A stretch of 16,262 bases of DNA, from the NCBI GenBank assembly GCA_934167165.1, contig CAKPKG010000030.1:1-16262 (forward strand). Reading direction: 5' to 3'. Shown here one piece after another: positions 1 through 9,300 of the stretch. Within the stretch, counting starts at the first letter, position 1. Every line of letters starts with the position of its first letter. Source of the stretch: an uncultured Clostridia bacterium (GTDB taxonomy: Bacteria > Bacillota > Clostridia > TANB77 > CAG-508). Made by a program: the position numbers and the translations under genes. Under the pieces are notes generated by a model. It did no database searches. It was not told the DNA's origin and was given only the letters and a program-made list of their open reading frames with translations.

Positions 1-224
1 ACAAATAAAGTAAAACTAACAGAGAGCTAGATGTATGCTGAAATTCTAGCAAGATAATAATTTATTTGTTATCACCTTGGAGTTGCTTAAATGAAAAAAG
101 TAATTTAAGTCGTAAATCTGCGTTAAAGATAAATAAGATATATAAGTTTGTTTATATTTAAAATTTATATAAATTAGGTGGTACCATGAGAAAAATCTCG
201 TCCTATGCAGGACGAGATTTTTTT
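1..224 (+). promoter_or_regulatory. T-box riboswitch (isoleucine), 5' end cut by window
   Basis: This is a tRNA-sensing leader that controls ileS. Positions 1-9 (ACAAATAAA) pair with 61-69 (TTTATTTGT) to form the upper part of Stem I. A GCTAGA/TCTAGC apical helix lies between them. Directly after the 3' strand comes ATC at 71-73 followed by A, the expected place for the specifier codon, and ATC is an Ile codon. A small hairpin (86-92 with 103-109) follows. The T-box core AGGTGGTACC lies at 176-185, just before the terminator. The base of Stem I and the promoter lie upstream of position 1. In this family, uncharged tRNA-Ile pairs with the specifier and with the T-box bulge, which favours the antiterminator and lets ileS be transcribed. 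I could not fold it computationally. Confidence 0.93.
193..224 (+). terminator. T-box intrinsic terminator of ileS
   Basis: An 11-bp stem (193-203 with 210-220, core ATCTCGTCC/GGACGAGAT) closes a six-base loop and runs into a T tract ending at 224. It follows the AGGTGGTACC box by seven bases, the usual T-box arrangement in which antiterminator and terminator exclude each other. Confidence 0.92.
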
Positions 225-289
225 GTAAAGGTCACTATCCAAAGTGCCTCGCAAAATAAAAGTACCATTATATGAAAGGAGAATTTAAT

Positions 290-3073
290 ATGTGTGACAA
301 ATGTGAAGAAAAAAAGGATTATGGGAAAACACTAAATTTACCAAAAACAGATTTTCCTATGAGGGCAAATCTTCCAGAAAGAGAGCCAGAAATAGAAAAA
401 AAGATCTTTGATAATGACTTGTACGAAAAAATGTTAAAGAAGAATGAAGGACATGAGAGTTTTGTGCTACATGATGGACCTCCATATGCAAATGGAGAAA
501 TTCATATAGGGCATGCTTTAAATAAAATATTAAAAGATACAATAGTAAGATATAAAAACTTAAAAGGATATTATACACCTTATGTTCCAGGGTTTGATAC
601 ACATGGAATGCCAACAGAGAAAAAAGCAATAGAAAAGTTGGGATTAGATAGAGATAAAATTCCTGTATCTCAATTTAGAGATACTTGCCTAGAATTTACA
701 AGAAATTATAAAGATAAACAAATAGAAGGATTTAAAAGAGTTGGCGTATTAGGAGATTGGAAAGATCCATATATAACATATGATCCTAAATGTGAAGCAA
801 GACAATTAGGTGTATTTTATGATATGTATGCAAAAGGATATTTATATAAAGGATTAAAACCAGTTTACTGGTGTACTGATTGCGAAACAGCATTAGCAGA
901 AGCCGAGATAGAATATAAAGATGTAGACACAACATCAATATTCGTTAAATTTCCAGTAGAAGATAGCAAAGGTTTATTCGATAAAGAGAATACATATTTT
1001 GTTATATGGACTACAACTCCATGGACTCTTCCAGGAAACGTTGGTATAACAATAGGTGGAGAATTTGAATATTCAATTGTAAAAACAAATCAAGGAAATC
1101 TAGTTATGGCAACAGCTTTAGTAGATAATGTAATGAAAGAAGCTGGAATTGAAGAATATGAAACAGTAAAAACTTTAAGTGGAGTAGATTTAGAAGGTGT
1201 TCTTTGTAAACATCCATTTTTAGACAGAACTTCTAGAGTAGTTTTAGGAAGTGATGACACAATAGTTGTAGAACTTGGAACAGGTACTGGTGCAGTACAC
1301 ACAGCTCCTGGTTATGGTAAAGAAGACTATTTATGTGGATTAAAAAATGGACTAGAAATAGTAGTAACTGTTGATGGAAAAGGATATCAAACAGAAGGTG
1401 CAGGAATATTTGCAGGACTTAAATATGATGAATCTAATGACAAAATAATAGAATGGCTAGAAGAAAATAAATTTTTACTAAAAAAACAAAAAATAAATCA
1501 CTCATACCCACATTGTTGGAGATGTAAAAATCCAATAATATTTAGAGCAACAGAGCAATGGTTCTGTTCAGTTGAAAAATTCAAAGATGAAGCTATAAAA
1601 GCTGCAGAAAGTGTAGAATGGATTCCTGGCTGGGGAGCAGATAGAATTTCTAATATGATAAAAGAAAGAGCTGACTGGTGTATATCTAGACAACGTACAT
1701 GGGGAGTGCCACTTCCAATATATTATTGTAAAGAATGTGGAAAAGAATATATAACTAAAGAATCTATAGAAAAATTAAAAACAATTTTTAAAGAAAAAGG
1801 TTCAAATGCCTGGTGGGATTTAACAGCAAAAGAATTAATGCCAGAAGGCGCAAAATGTAAAGAATGTGGATGTACAGAATTTGTAAAAGAAAAAGATATA
1901 ATGGATGTATGGTTTGACTCTGGTTCAACACATCAAAGTGTTTTAGTAGAAAGAGGATTACCATATCCAGCAGACTTATATTTAGAAGGTGCAGACCAAT
2001 ATAGAGGATGGTTCCAATCATCACTATTAACATCTGTAGCAACAAATGGAATAGCACCATATAAACAAGTTCTGACACATGGATGGACAGTAGATGGACA
2101 AGGAAAGAAAATGTCTAAAAGTTTAGGCAATGGAATAAGCCCACAAGATGTAATAAAAGAATATGGAGCAGATATTTTAAGATTATGGGTACTTTCTTCA
2201 GATTATCAATCAGATGTAAGTTTATCTAAAGACATACTAAAACAAATAACAGAAGTTTATAGAAAAATGAGAAATACTGCAAGATATATTTTGGGAAATA
2301 CATCAGATTTCGACCCAGATAAAGACATGGTTAAATATAGTGAATTACAAGAAATTGATAAATATGCTTTATTAAAATTAAATGATTTGGTAAAAAAATG
2401 TACAGAAAGTTATGATAAATATGATTTCCATGAAGCATATCAAGCAATAAATGTTTTTTGCGTAACAGATATGAGTAGTTTTTATTTAGATATAATAAAA
2501 GACAGATTATATACTGCAAAAGCAAATTCTAAAGAAAGAAGAGCAGCCCAAACAGCAATGTATATAATTTTAGACTCATTAGTAAGAATAATTGCACCAC
2601 TTACAAGCTTTACAGCAGAAGAAATATGGAAATATATGAATAAATCAAAAAGTGAAAAAGTGGAAAGTGTAATGCTTACAACATACCCAGAAGTAAATCC
2701 AGAATATGAAAATGAAGAGCTTCGAGCAAAATGGGAAAAAATAGTTAAAATAAAAGAAATAGTTTCTAAAAAATTGGAAGAAGCAAGAGCAGAAAAAATA
2801 ATAGGGCATTCATTAAATGCAAAAGTTACACTATTTGCTGAAGGAGACTTATATAGCTTTATAAAAGAAAATAAAGAATTATTGCAAACAGTATTTATAA
2901 TATCTAATTTAGAAATAGAAGAAAACCAAAGATCAAATGAAGAAAAATTAGGTGTTAAAATAGAGCAAGCAGAAGGCGAAAAATGTGAAAGATGTTGGAT
3001 GTATTCAACAACAGTAGGTGAAGACAAAGAAAATCCAACAATATGTCATAAATGTAGTGAAGCACTTAAATAA
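290..3073 (+). CDS. ileS: Isoleucyl-tRNA synthetase
   Basis: It charges tRNA-Ile with isoleucine in the cytoplasm and edits mischarged valine. The class I signatures are clear: HIGH at residues 72-75 inside GEIHIGHALNK, KMSKS at 607-611, and the catalytic-core motif WCISRQRTWGVP. A C-terminal zinc site has CxxC pairs at about 899/902 and 919/922. An extra Cys-rich insert (CKEC...CKECGC) lies before the DVWFDSG motif. I chose ATG 290 (927 aa), because an upstream in-frame ATG at 272 has no Shine-Dalgarno, whereas AAAGGAG at 275-281 sits 8 bases before 290. Expression should depend on the upstream T-box. The gene contains no CGG triplet and no frame break, in contrast to several - strand genes here. 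Confidence 0.97.
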   Translation: MCDKCEEKKDYGKTLNLPKTDFPMRANLPEREPEIEKKIFDNDLYEKMLKKNEGHESFVLHDGPPYANGEIHIGHALNKILKDTIVRYKNLKGYYTPYVPGFDTHGMPTEKKAIEKLGLDRDKIPVSQFRDTCLEFTRNYKDKQIEGFKRVGVLGDWKDPYITYDPKCEARQLGVFYDMYAKGYLYKGLKPVYWCTDCETALAEAEIEYKDVDTTSIFVKFPVEDSKGLFDKENTYFVIWTTTPWTLPGNVGITIGGEFEYSIVKTNQGNLVMATALVDNVMKEAGIEEYETVKTLSGVDLEGVLCKHPFLDRTSRVVLGSDDTIVVELGTGTGAVHTAPGYGKEDYLCGLKNGLEIVVTVDGKGYQTEGAGIFAGLKYDESNDKIIEWLEENKFLLKKQKINHSYPHCWRCKNPIIFRATEQWFCSVEKFKDEAIKAAESVEWIPGWGADRISNMIKERADWCISRQRTWGVPLPIYYCKECGKEYITKESIEKLKTIFKEKGSNAWWDLTAKELMPEGAKCKECGCTEFVKEKDIMDVWFDSGSTHQSVLVERGLPYPADLYLEGADQYRGWFQSSLLTSVATNGIAPYKQVLTHGWTVDGQGKKMSKSLGNGISPQDVIKEYGADILRLWVLSSDYQSDVSLSKDILKQITEVYRKMRNTARYILGNTSDFDPDKDMVKYSELQEIDKYALLKLNDLVKKCTESYDKYDFHEAYQAINVFCVTDMSSFYLDIIKDRLYTAKANSKERRAAQTAMYIILDSLVRIIAPLTSFTAEEIWKYMNKSKSEKVESVMLTTYPEVNPEYENEELRAKWEKIVKIKEIVSKKLEEARAEKIIGHSLNAKVTLFAEGDLYSFIKENKELLQTVFIISNLEIEENQRSNEEKLGVKIEQAEGEKCERCWMYSTTVGEDKENPTICHKCSEALK

Positions 3074-3080
3074 AATCATA

Positions 3081-3118
3081 AAAAAATAAGTTGGATTAAA
3101 TTCCAACTTATTTTTTTA
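3081..3118. terminator. Bidirectional terminator between ileS and the helicase-loader gene
   Basis: A 15-bp inverted repeat (3081-3095 with 3102-3116, core TAAGTTGGA/TCCAACTTA) is flanked by an A run on the left and a T run on the right, so it can end transcription from both sides. The stop codon of the - strand gene (3108-3110) lies inside the stem. Confidence 0.88.
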
Positions 3119-4097
3119 ATCTTATATCATCACCATAAAATCTATATATATCATAGTAACCTACAAATCTAGAAGCTAAACGTTCATCATAAGTTTTAAA
3201 TAATCCTCTTAAATCTAAATTAGTAGATATTATAGTTTTTGTTTTACCAGTCAAAAGTCTAGTATTAACTATTTTATAAAGTTCAGTGAATTTCATACTG
3301 TTTAGGTTTTCTGTGCCAAGGTCATCAATTACTAATAAATCAACAGATAATAAGTTTTTTGAAATTCCAGTTTGACTTTCTGGCTTTGCAAACAAATCAG
3401 CAATTAAACTATCTAGCATTACTGGTGCCGTTTGGTACATTACAGTTTTACCTTTATCTAATAAATCATTTACAATACAATTAGAAAGAAATGTTTTACC
3501 AAGACCAGTGCCACCAGAAAATATTAAATTTTTAGTATTTTCATCATCAAAATTATTAATAAAATCTAGTGCAGCATTTTTAATATCTATAATATTTTCT
3601 CTTGGGGATATTTTTGAATTATATTTCTTTTCGTCCACTTCATTAGAAAATAAATTAATATTAAAATTGTCAAAAGTTTGATTTTTTATGTAAGTCATAT
3701 TTTTTTCATTATATTCTATATTGTAAAGTTTTTGTTTTAAACAGTTACACATTTTAGTTTGGCCATTTTCAAACACATAACCAGTATCTTTGCAAATACT
3801 ACATTCATAAATTGGAAGTAAATAATCTTCAGAATATCCAGCATTTTTAAGAATATTTGATTTTTCATTTTTTAAAGTTTCAACTTCTTTTTTTAAGTCT
3901 TTCAAATATTTTTCGGAATTATTTTGTAAAATACATTTGGCAGTATTTATTGAAAATTCACTTAATTTATCATCAATTTCTTTTAATTTTGGATTATCTG
4001 TATATAGCTTTTTCTTTCTTGCTTCTAATTTATATGTATTTAATAATCGCTTTTTTTCATATTCTTTTAATACATCATTTAATATAGAATTATTCAT
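3108..4097 (-). CDS. dnaI: DnaI/DnaC-like AAA+ helicase loader
   Basis: This is a probable ATPase that loads the replicative helicase during primosome assembly. The N-terminal third (about 1-90) is a charged, helical, probably coiled-coil region. A zinc-type cluster follows, with Cys99, Cys102, Cys117 and Cys119 (CSIC ... CNC), as in the DnaI N-domain. The AAA+ module has Walker A GGTGLGKT at 195-202, Walker B LLVIDD at 254-259, and an arginine-finger region RLASRF at 306-311. The 329-aa length is close to that of DnaI. A GGAG ribosome binding site lies 8 bases before the ATG. The gene is 22 bases downstream of the dnaD-like gene, so the two are probably co-transcribed. Its one CGG triplet is out of frame (ACG GCA). 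Confidence 0.88.
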   Translation of the reverse strand: MNNSILNDVLKEYEKKRLLNTYKLEARKKKLYTDNPKLKEIDDKLSEFSINTAKCILQNNSEKYLKDLKKEVETLKNEKSNILKNAGYSEDYLLPIYECSICKDTGYVFENGQTKMCNCLKQKLYNIEYNEKNMTYIKNQTFDNFNINLFSNEVDEKKYNSKISPRENIIDIKNAALDFINNFDDENTKNLIFSGGTGLGKTFLSNCIVNDLLDKGKTVMYQTAPVMLDSLIADLFAKPESQTGISKNLLSVDLLVIDDLGTENLNSMKFTELYKIVNTRLLTGKTKTIISTNLDLRGLFKTYDERLASRFVGYYDIYRFYGDDIRLKK

Positions 4098-4119
4098 TTA
4101 TTTTCTCCATACAATTAAA

Positions 4120-5091
4120 TTAATTAGTTTTTTTATTGGCATATAGATTATCTAGACTATCATAATTTCTTTGCTCATAATTATTATAATTAGTTTTTTT
4201 AGCTAACTCTTTTATATTATTTTTCTTTTGTTTCATCTGAGCCAAAAATTCATTAACTTGATCGGCTGTTTTTAAATTTCTATCATGCCAATCAGAAATT
4301 AATTTATCTAAATAATCAAAACTAGGGTTTGCCTTGGAAGTAGTCTTTTTTAAAGCAATATTAATTACAGATAAATCATAATTAAAATCAATTACCCATT
4401 TTTCTATAAAGGCTTCTTCAAATTGAGTAAGTGGAGTATATCTTCCTAGTTTTTTGCTTATTTCTTTTTTTATTTTATTTAATTTTTCGAATTTTTGAGA
4501 ATAAACTTCATAGTCTTCATATGTTTTTATATTATTTTTACTCCAAGCATCAGCAACAGCTACAACATAATTTTTATGAAGTGCAGATTTACTAAAACAA
4601 TATTGAAATAATTGAATCATAACTTGCTCATCAAATCCATATTTTTTAAACCATAAATCTATATCGCTATACCAAGCAGGGGACATTATTCCTTGAAAAT
4701 ACATATTATTAATACACTCAATTGCTTGAGCTCTATATTTATTATCACTATTTTTCTTAACATCTTCTGCAGATAAAGTAAGATTTGGCGTATATAATTT
4801 ATGAAGTTCTACTTCTTGCAAATTATTTAATATATAACCATCTACTTTTTTAGTTAAAGCACCTTGTGCTTCCCAAAAAACAAGAGATTCTTTAATAGTT
4901 TGCAAAGGAATATCTAATTTTTTAGACAAATCATTTAAATTAATATCTTTATCATATTTGCTTAAAAAAACCAAACATAAATAAACCTTAATAAAGTCAC
5001 CACTTGCTTGTGACATATATTCAGTAAAAAACACATCTGGAATTTCTGTTGAAGAAAAAATCATTGAGTTGGAATTTTTTTCAAGTTTCAT
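4120..5091 (-). CDS. dnaD: DnaD/DnaB-domain replication initiation protein
   Basis: This is a probable replication-initiation or restart protein acting with the helicase loader encoded next to it. Residues about 1-100 look like a winged-helix domain (hydrophobic helices, KKLDIPLQTIKESLVFWEAQGAL). Two DnaD C-terminal-type modules follow. The first ends in YVVAVADAWSKNNIKTYEDY near 175-194 and the second in FDYLDKLISDWHDRNLKT near 258-275. Both match the family pattern of an aromatic residue, a helix, then W followed a few residues later by K-T. A lysine- and asparagine-rich tail (about 285-323) is probably disordered. The start has an AAGGGAG ribosome binding site. I cannot tell from sequence alone whether it acts more like Bacillus DnaD or DnaB. 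Confidence 0.87.
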   Translation of the reverse strand: MKLEKNSNSMIFSSTEIPDVFFTEYMSQASGDFIKVYLCLVFLSKYDKDINLNDLSKKLDIPLQTIKESLVFWEAQGALTKKVDGYILNNLQEVELHKLYTPNLTLSAEDVKKNSDNKYRAQAIECINNMYFQGIMSPAWYSDIDLWFKKYGFDEQVMIQLFQYCFSKSALHKNYVVAVADAWSKNNIKTYEDYEVYSQKFEKLNKIKKEISKKLGRYTPLTQFEEAFIEKWVIDFNYDLSVINIALKKTTSKANPSFDYLDKLISDWHDRNLKTADQVNEFLAQMKQKKNNIKELAKKTNYNNYEQRNYDSLDNLYANKKTN

Positions 5092-5119
5092 AATATTACT
5101 CCCTTAATTTAATATAAAG

Positions 5120-5148
5120 ATTATATCATTTTAACAAAGGGAATACAA
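5120..5148 (-). promoter_or_regulatory. Probable promoter of the dnaD-dnaI operon
   Basis: On the - strand there is a perfect TATAAT (5125-5120), with TTGTAT (5148-5143) 17 bases upstream. It sits about 30 bases before the dnaD-like start and nothing else reads into this operon from above. The -35 is weak. Confidence 0.55.
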
Positions 5149-5174
5149 GAAGTCCAAACTAGATAAATTACAAT

Positions 5175-5203
5175 TTGCAATATTTTATTCAATATGATAT
5201 ATA
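5175..5203 (+). promoter_or_regulatory. Possible promoter of the traX-like gene
   Basis: TTGCAA (5175-5180) and TATATA (5198-5203) are separated by 17 bases, upstream of the AAAGGGAG site at 5211-5218. It diverges from the dnaD promoter within about 80 bp. AT-richness makes chance matches likely. Confidence 0.4.
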
Positions 5204-5225
5204 GTAATAAAAAGGGAGAAGTATA

Positions 5226-5900
5226 ATGAGTGCATTTGGATTAAAAATAATAGCGGTTATAACAATGATTATAGATCATTTAGGATATACTATATTTGGA
5301 AAACTTTCATTTTTTAATTATATTGGACGCATTGCATTTCCAATATTTGCATTCCAAATTTCAGAAGGATATATACACACTAAAGATCTTAAAAAATATT
5401 TTTTGAGGTTATTTTTGTTTGCTATTATTTCACAAATACCATTTATGCTATTTCACTCTATTATTTCAGATCAGTTTTATTTAAACATATTTTTTACATT
5501 ACTTTTGGGATTGTTAAGCATATACATTTATGATAAGTGTAAATATAAAATATTAGGAATATTTTTAGCATTTATATTTGCTAGCATTGCCCAAATTACA
5601 AAATGTGATTATGGCTTTTTTGGAGTTTCTATAATATTAATTTTCTATATTTTTAAAAATGATATTATCAAAGCTGATATATTTTTTATAATTGCTACTT
5701 TATTAAAATATATAATTCCGTGTATTAAGTATAATGTATTTCCACATGAATATTTATATTTATTTTTAGGGACATCTTTTTCTGCAATATTTTTAACACT
5801 ATATAATGGAAAAAAAGGCAAAAATACAAAATATTTGCTATACATGTTCTATCCTATTCATTTAATTTTATTATATGGGATTTATTTAATTTTGAAATAA
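5226..5900 (+). CDS. TraX-family integral membrane protein
   Basis: This polytopic membrane protein of 224 aa has roughly seven to nine hydrophobic segments. The TraX family pattern is visible: LKIIAVITMIIDHLGY at the N-terminus, IGRIAFPIFAFQISEGY at about 33-49, then TKDLKKYFLRLFLFA, LNIFFTLLLG, YGFFGV and a final FYPIHL. TraX of plasmid F acetylates pilin. Chromosomal Firmicute homologues are common and their substrate is not settled, so I do not assign one, although a pilin-like gene lies nearby at 13300-13629. AAAGGGAG lies 7 bases before the ATG. The stop codon is one base from the gpr stop on the other strand, with no terminator between them. Confidence 0.85.
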   Translation: MSAFGLKIIAVITMIIDHLGYTIFGKLSFFNYIGRIAFPIFAFQISEGYIHTKDLKKYFLRLFLFAIISQIPFMLFHSIISDQFYLNIFFTLLLGLLSIYIYDKCKYKILGIFLAFIFASIAQITKCDYGFFGVSIILIFYIFKNDIIKADIFFIIATLLKYIIPCIKYNVFPHEYLYLFLGTSFSAIFLTLYNGKKGKNTKYLLYMFYPIHLILLYGIYLILK

Positions 5901-5901
5901 A

Positions 5902-6835
5902 TTATAATGCGAAGTTTATTCCTCTTGCAACTACATTTTTCATATTTTCAATTAGCTCATCAATTTCTTTTGGAGTAACTATTAAATTAAAATCTTTTGG
6001 GATAAGAGCATCTTTTATTATTCCATATTTGTCTTCTGTTTTTAATTGGTTTAAATAATCATTAGACTCACCTTCATTTTGGAGTTTTTCTATAAAAACA
6101 TCTATGCTGTCAGCTGCTATTGTAGCTGCATCTACTACCATTGGTACTCCAATTGCAATTACAGGAATTCCGAGTGTAACTTGACTTATTTCATTTCTTG
6201 CATTTCCTACTCCTGCACCAGGAACAATTCCTGTATCTGATAATTGCACAGTGCTACTTATTCTTTCAATACTTTTTGATGCTAAACTGTCTATTACAAT
6301 TATAAGTTTTGGTTTTATATTATCTACTATTCCTTTTATTACCTCCATTGTTTCTATTCCTGTTGTACCGTAAAACTCCCGGAGCAATTGCACTAACAGG
6401 TCTTGTGCCTTCTTCTAAATATTGTGGAGCGTATTTTAATAAATGCCTTGTAATATCAATTTCATTTACTACTTTTGGTCCTAAAGAGTCTGGTGTTACA
6501 TATACATTTCCAAGTCCAACTACCAAAATATCTCCTTCTTTATCCGAATGTTTATTAATTAGTTCTTTTAATTCTTTTGTAACAATTTCAGAAGCCTTTT
6601 GTATTTCCGCATCTTCTGCAATTTTTAAATTTTTTATATCAATAGTAACATATGTGCCCATTGGCTTTCCAATGGCTTGTGCTCCTTGGTTATCTATAAT
6701 TTTTACTCTGTTTGTTTTTATATTTTGATCCTCTTCAATAGTCTCCGTTTCTATTCCAGGAATTTCATCTAGATTATTAGCTTTTCTAAAAATATCTCTT
6801 CTTTCGTCAGCTAAATCAGTATTAAAATTAAACAT
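5902..6835 (-). CDS. gpr: Germination protease GPR, one +1 frameshift at CGG
   Basis: GPR degrades small acid-soluble spore proteins at germination. The N-terminus FNTDLADERRDIF resembles the autoprocessing region of the GPR zymogen. Family blocks include GDILVVGLGN and TPDSLGPKVV in the first half, then IIVIDSLASKS and DTGIVPGAGVGN in the second. The frame breaks after Leu155. The sequence reads GTT TTA C GGT ACA ACA, and the family's APGVLGTTGIE block needs GGT, so one extra C (6370) makes an in-frame CGG. With that base skipped, the product is a normal 310 aa. Without the shift it ends about 16 residues later, losing half the enzyme. Start: ATG with AGAGGTGG upstream. Nothing else in the gene looks decayed, which argues against a pseudogene. 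Confidence 0.9.
6367..6370 (-). other. CGG +1 frameshift site 1 (gpr)
   Basis: The context on the - strand is TTA CGG T. The conserved frame continues on GGT (Gly156) in APGVLGTTG. The zero frame meets a stop at 6320-6322. Confidence 0.85.
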
Positions 6836-6848
6836 AAAAAACCACCTC

Positions 6849-6868
6849 TTTTACTATTCTTAGTAAAA
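6849..6868 (-). other. Hairpin in the gpr 5' leader
   Basis: A perfect 8-bp inverted repeat (TTTTACTA, four-base loop, TAGTAAAA) abuts the gpr ribosome binding site (complement of 6842-6849). It could affect gpr translation or message stability. Stem strength is low because it is AT-rich. Confidence 0.4.
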
Positions 6869-6932
6869 AAAGTGATTTTATACACATTACAAATCAATAA
6901 ATTTCTGCATTTCTGATAAATTCATGGCAGTT

Positions 6933-6957
6933 TCAAAATTCCAAGTTTAGCGGGCTT
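6933..6957 (-). terminator. Weak hairpin after the DUF1653 gene
   Basis: On the - strand, just past the DUF1653 stop, CCAAG and CTTGG can pair around an eight-base GC-richer loop, followed by AATTTT. It may be a weak terminator separating this gene from gpr. The stem is short, so confidence is low. Confidence 0.3.
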
Positions 6958-6963
6958 GGCTTA

Positions 6964-7224
6964 TTATTTTACATAGTTTCTTTCTATTTCTTTTACAAGT
7001 TCAAATCTATATTTTTGCCCAGTTATATTATCCTTTCTTTTTTTATCTATTTCTTCTAAAAACATACTTTCTTTTCTTACCCAAATTTGAGAATCATTTC
7101 TATGATATAATGCTTTGTATACTACAATTCTTTCTTGTGTTTCTGAATCCAATGCAATGTTCTCTACAAAGTAGTAGTTACCTTTGAAATATCTATAAAC
7201 TTTACCTATTTGTACTTGATTCAT
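6964..7224 (-). CDS. DUF1653 domain protein
   Basis: An 86-aa cytoplasmic protein. The match to DUF1653 comes from the ordered motifs GKVYRYFKGNYY, ALDSETQERIVVYKALY and WVRKESMFLE, spread over residues 7-57. A basic, charged tail follows. The family has no settled function. The gene starts 13 bases after the recG stop with AAGGAGG upstream, so it is probably translated from the recG transcript. It has no CGG codon and no frame break. Confidence 0.88.
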   Translation of the reverse strand: MNQVQIGKVYRYFKGNYYFVENIALDSETQERIVVYKALYHRNDSQIWVRKESMFLEEIDKKRKDNITGQKYRFELVKEIERNYVK

Positions 7225-7237
7225 CTTTACATCCTCC

Positions 7238-9286
7238 TTATATTTCTATTCTATTTTTAAACTTATTTTCTATCTGTTTTTTTAGCTCTAAATTCTTTTC
7301 TTTTGCTAAATCTGGATCATCATCCATAATTTTTATTGCTACATTTTGTACTTTTTTTAATATATCAATATCTTCAAATAAGTTTGCTATTTTAAATTCT
7401 GGAAGTCCGTGCTGCTTTGTTCCAAAAAATTCACCAGAGCCTCTTAATTCTAAGTCTTTTTCAGAAATAACAAATCCATTGTTTGTTTGGCACATTATTT
7501 TCATTCTCTCTTTTGTATTTTTTCCGTTTGCCTTCATATTTTAAAATACAATATGATTTATATTCTCCACGTCCTACTCTTCCACGTAATTGGTGAAGTG
7601 TTGCTAGCCCAAATCTTTCTGCATTTTCTATTACCATTATATTGCTATTAGGAACATCTACGCCAACCTCTATTACTGTTGTAGAAATTAGAATATCTAT
7701 TTTTCCATCTTTAAATTCTTGCATAATTTGGTCTTTTTCTTTAGGCTTTAATTTGCCATGAATATATTCAACTCTATAATTAGAAAATACCTCTTTATAT
7801 TTTTTATATACATCTAAAACTGCCTTTGCATCTATTTCCTCTGATTCTTCAACTAATGGGCATACAATGTAACATTGTCTTCCTTCATCTAATTGTTTTT
7901 TTATAAAGCCATTTACTCTATCTTCCATTCTTTTAGTTACTGCAAAAGTATCTATTTTTTTCCTGTTTGGAGGAAGTTCATCTATTATAGAAATATCTAA
8001 ATCTCCATATAGTATTAACGCCAATGTCCTTGGAATTGGAGTGGCTGTCATAACCAATACATCTGGATTTTCTCCTTTGCTGTTTAGCACACTTCTTTGG
8101 CGTACTCCAAACCTATGTTGTTCATCTGTTACAACAAGTCCTAAATTTTTAAACACAACATTTTCCTCTAGTAAACTATGTGTACCAATTAATACATCAA
8201 TTTCACCATTTGATAATCTTTTTAAAATATCTTCTTTTTGTTTTTTGGGAATACCACTTACTAGCAATTCACATTTTATATTAAAATGCGAGAGAAGTCC
8301 TTCGAAATTTTTTAAATGTTGTTTACTTAAAATTGCAGTTGGTGCCATTACAGCTACTTGATAACCAGATTTAACAGCTTTGTAAGCTGCAATTATAGAT
8401 ACAGCAGTTTTTCCGTGATCCAACATCTCCTTGTAAAAGTCTGTTCATTGGTTTTGGACACTCCATATCTTTATTTATTTCTTCTAGTACTTTTGACTGT
8501 GCATTTGTAAGTTTAAAAGGAAGTTCCTTTATTGCATCTTGCATTTTAATATTTTTATCAAATTCTATTCCTTTTGAATCTACTGTATATTTTGTCTTTA
8601 AATTTAAAAGTGCAAGTTGCATAATAAGTAATTCTTCAAATACCAATCTCTTTCTGGCTTTATTATATTCTCCAAAATCTTTTGGAAAATGTATATCATT
8701 TATAGCCTTATTTATATCATCTAAATTATATTCTTCTAGCAAATATTGAGGCAGAGTTTCATTCAAATTATTATTTACCTCTTTTAAACCATTTTCTATT
8801 ATTTGCCTTATAACATTTTGAGATAAATTATATGTAAGAGGATATAATGGAATTATTTTTCCCGTATTTTTGTTTTTATTTTCCTCTTCAAAAACAGGTG
8901 AATTCATTTCTATAAATCCAATTCTTTTCTGTACTTTTCCAAAAAAGTTATATGTTTCTCCGAAGTTTAAATTTGTTTTTTAAATATCTTTGGTTAAACC
9001 ATGTAATTTGGCAAAGTCCTGTTTCATCTTTTACTGTAAGTTTATAGATTACCATATTTTTTCTTATTCTTTTTTCCATAAGATTAGAAACACATATTGC
9101 TTTTATTAATGCCTCTTCTCCATCCTCTAATTCTGCAATGTTCTTTTCTTTTCCTCTATCTTCGTAATCTCTTGGAAAATATGTAATTAAATCATATAAA
9201 TTAAATATACCAATACTGTTTAAAAGGTCTGCCCTTGCAGGACCTACACCTTTTATGTATTTAACATCTTTATTTAAATCTAACAT
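7238..9286 (-). CDS. recG: ATP-dependent DNA helicase RecG, three +1 frameshifts at CGG
   Basis: RecG remodels stalled replication forks and branched DNA. The ATG at 9286 has AAGGAG upstream and gives MLDLNKDVKYIKGVGPARA, the usual wedge-domain start. Helicase motifs are Walker A GDVGSGKT (ending at residue 293), DEQH at 387-390, ATPIPRTL, and QLRGRVGRG from about 565. The frame breaks three times, after residues 108, 290 and 586. Each time the zero frame has CGG and the family sequence resumes one base later on GGA: KL-GETYNFFGKV, GS-GKT, GK-GKNTKERM. Dropping the three Cs gives 681 aa, almost exactly the length of Bacillus RecG. There are no other stops, indels or lost motifs, so ordinary decay is unlikely. 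Confidence 0.92.
7523..7526 (-). other. CGG +1 frameshift site 4 (recG, C-terminal)
   Basis: The context is AAA CGG A. The +1 frame gives GKGKNTKERMKIM leading into the conserved SEKDLELRG block. Gly587 is the predicted residue. The zero frame ends at 7461. Confidence 0.83.
8412..8415 (-). other. CGG +1 frameshift site 3 (recG Walker A)
   Basis: The context is GGA TCA CGG A. The +1 frame restores GDVGSGKT, with Gly291 supplied by the GGA. An extra residue here would break the P-loop spacing, so the shift must be +1 and not -2. Confidence 0.88.
8959..8962 (-). other. CGG +1 frameshift site 2 (recG wedge domain)
   Basis: The context is AAA CTT CGG A. The +1 frame gives KLGETYNFFGKV (Gly109). 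The zero frame ends after RRNI. Confidence 0.85.
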
Positions 9287-9300
9287 TAAAAACTCCTTTT

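Noticed and set aside
272..289. ATG 272 as the ileS start
   Set aside because: It lies upstream of the only good ribosome binding site (275-281), which serves ATG 290.
2482..3027. 181-codon - strand ORF inside ileS
   Set aside because: A shadow of the ileS coding sequence with low-complexity Ser/Phe/Ile content and no ribosome binding site logic.
7238..9286. recG, gpr, recD2 and virD4-like genes as pseudogenes
   Set aside because: All breaks are the same single-C insertion before GGN, all motifs are kept and total lengths are normal. Decay would be varied.
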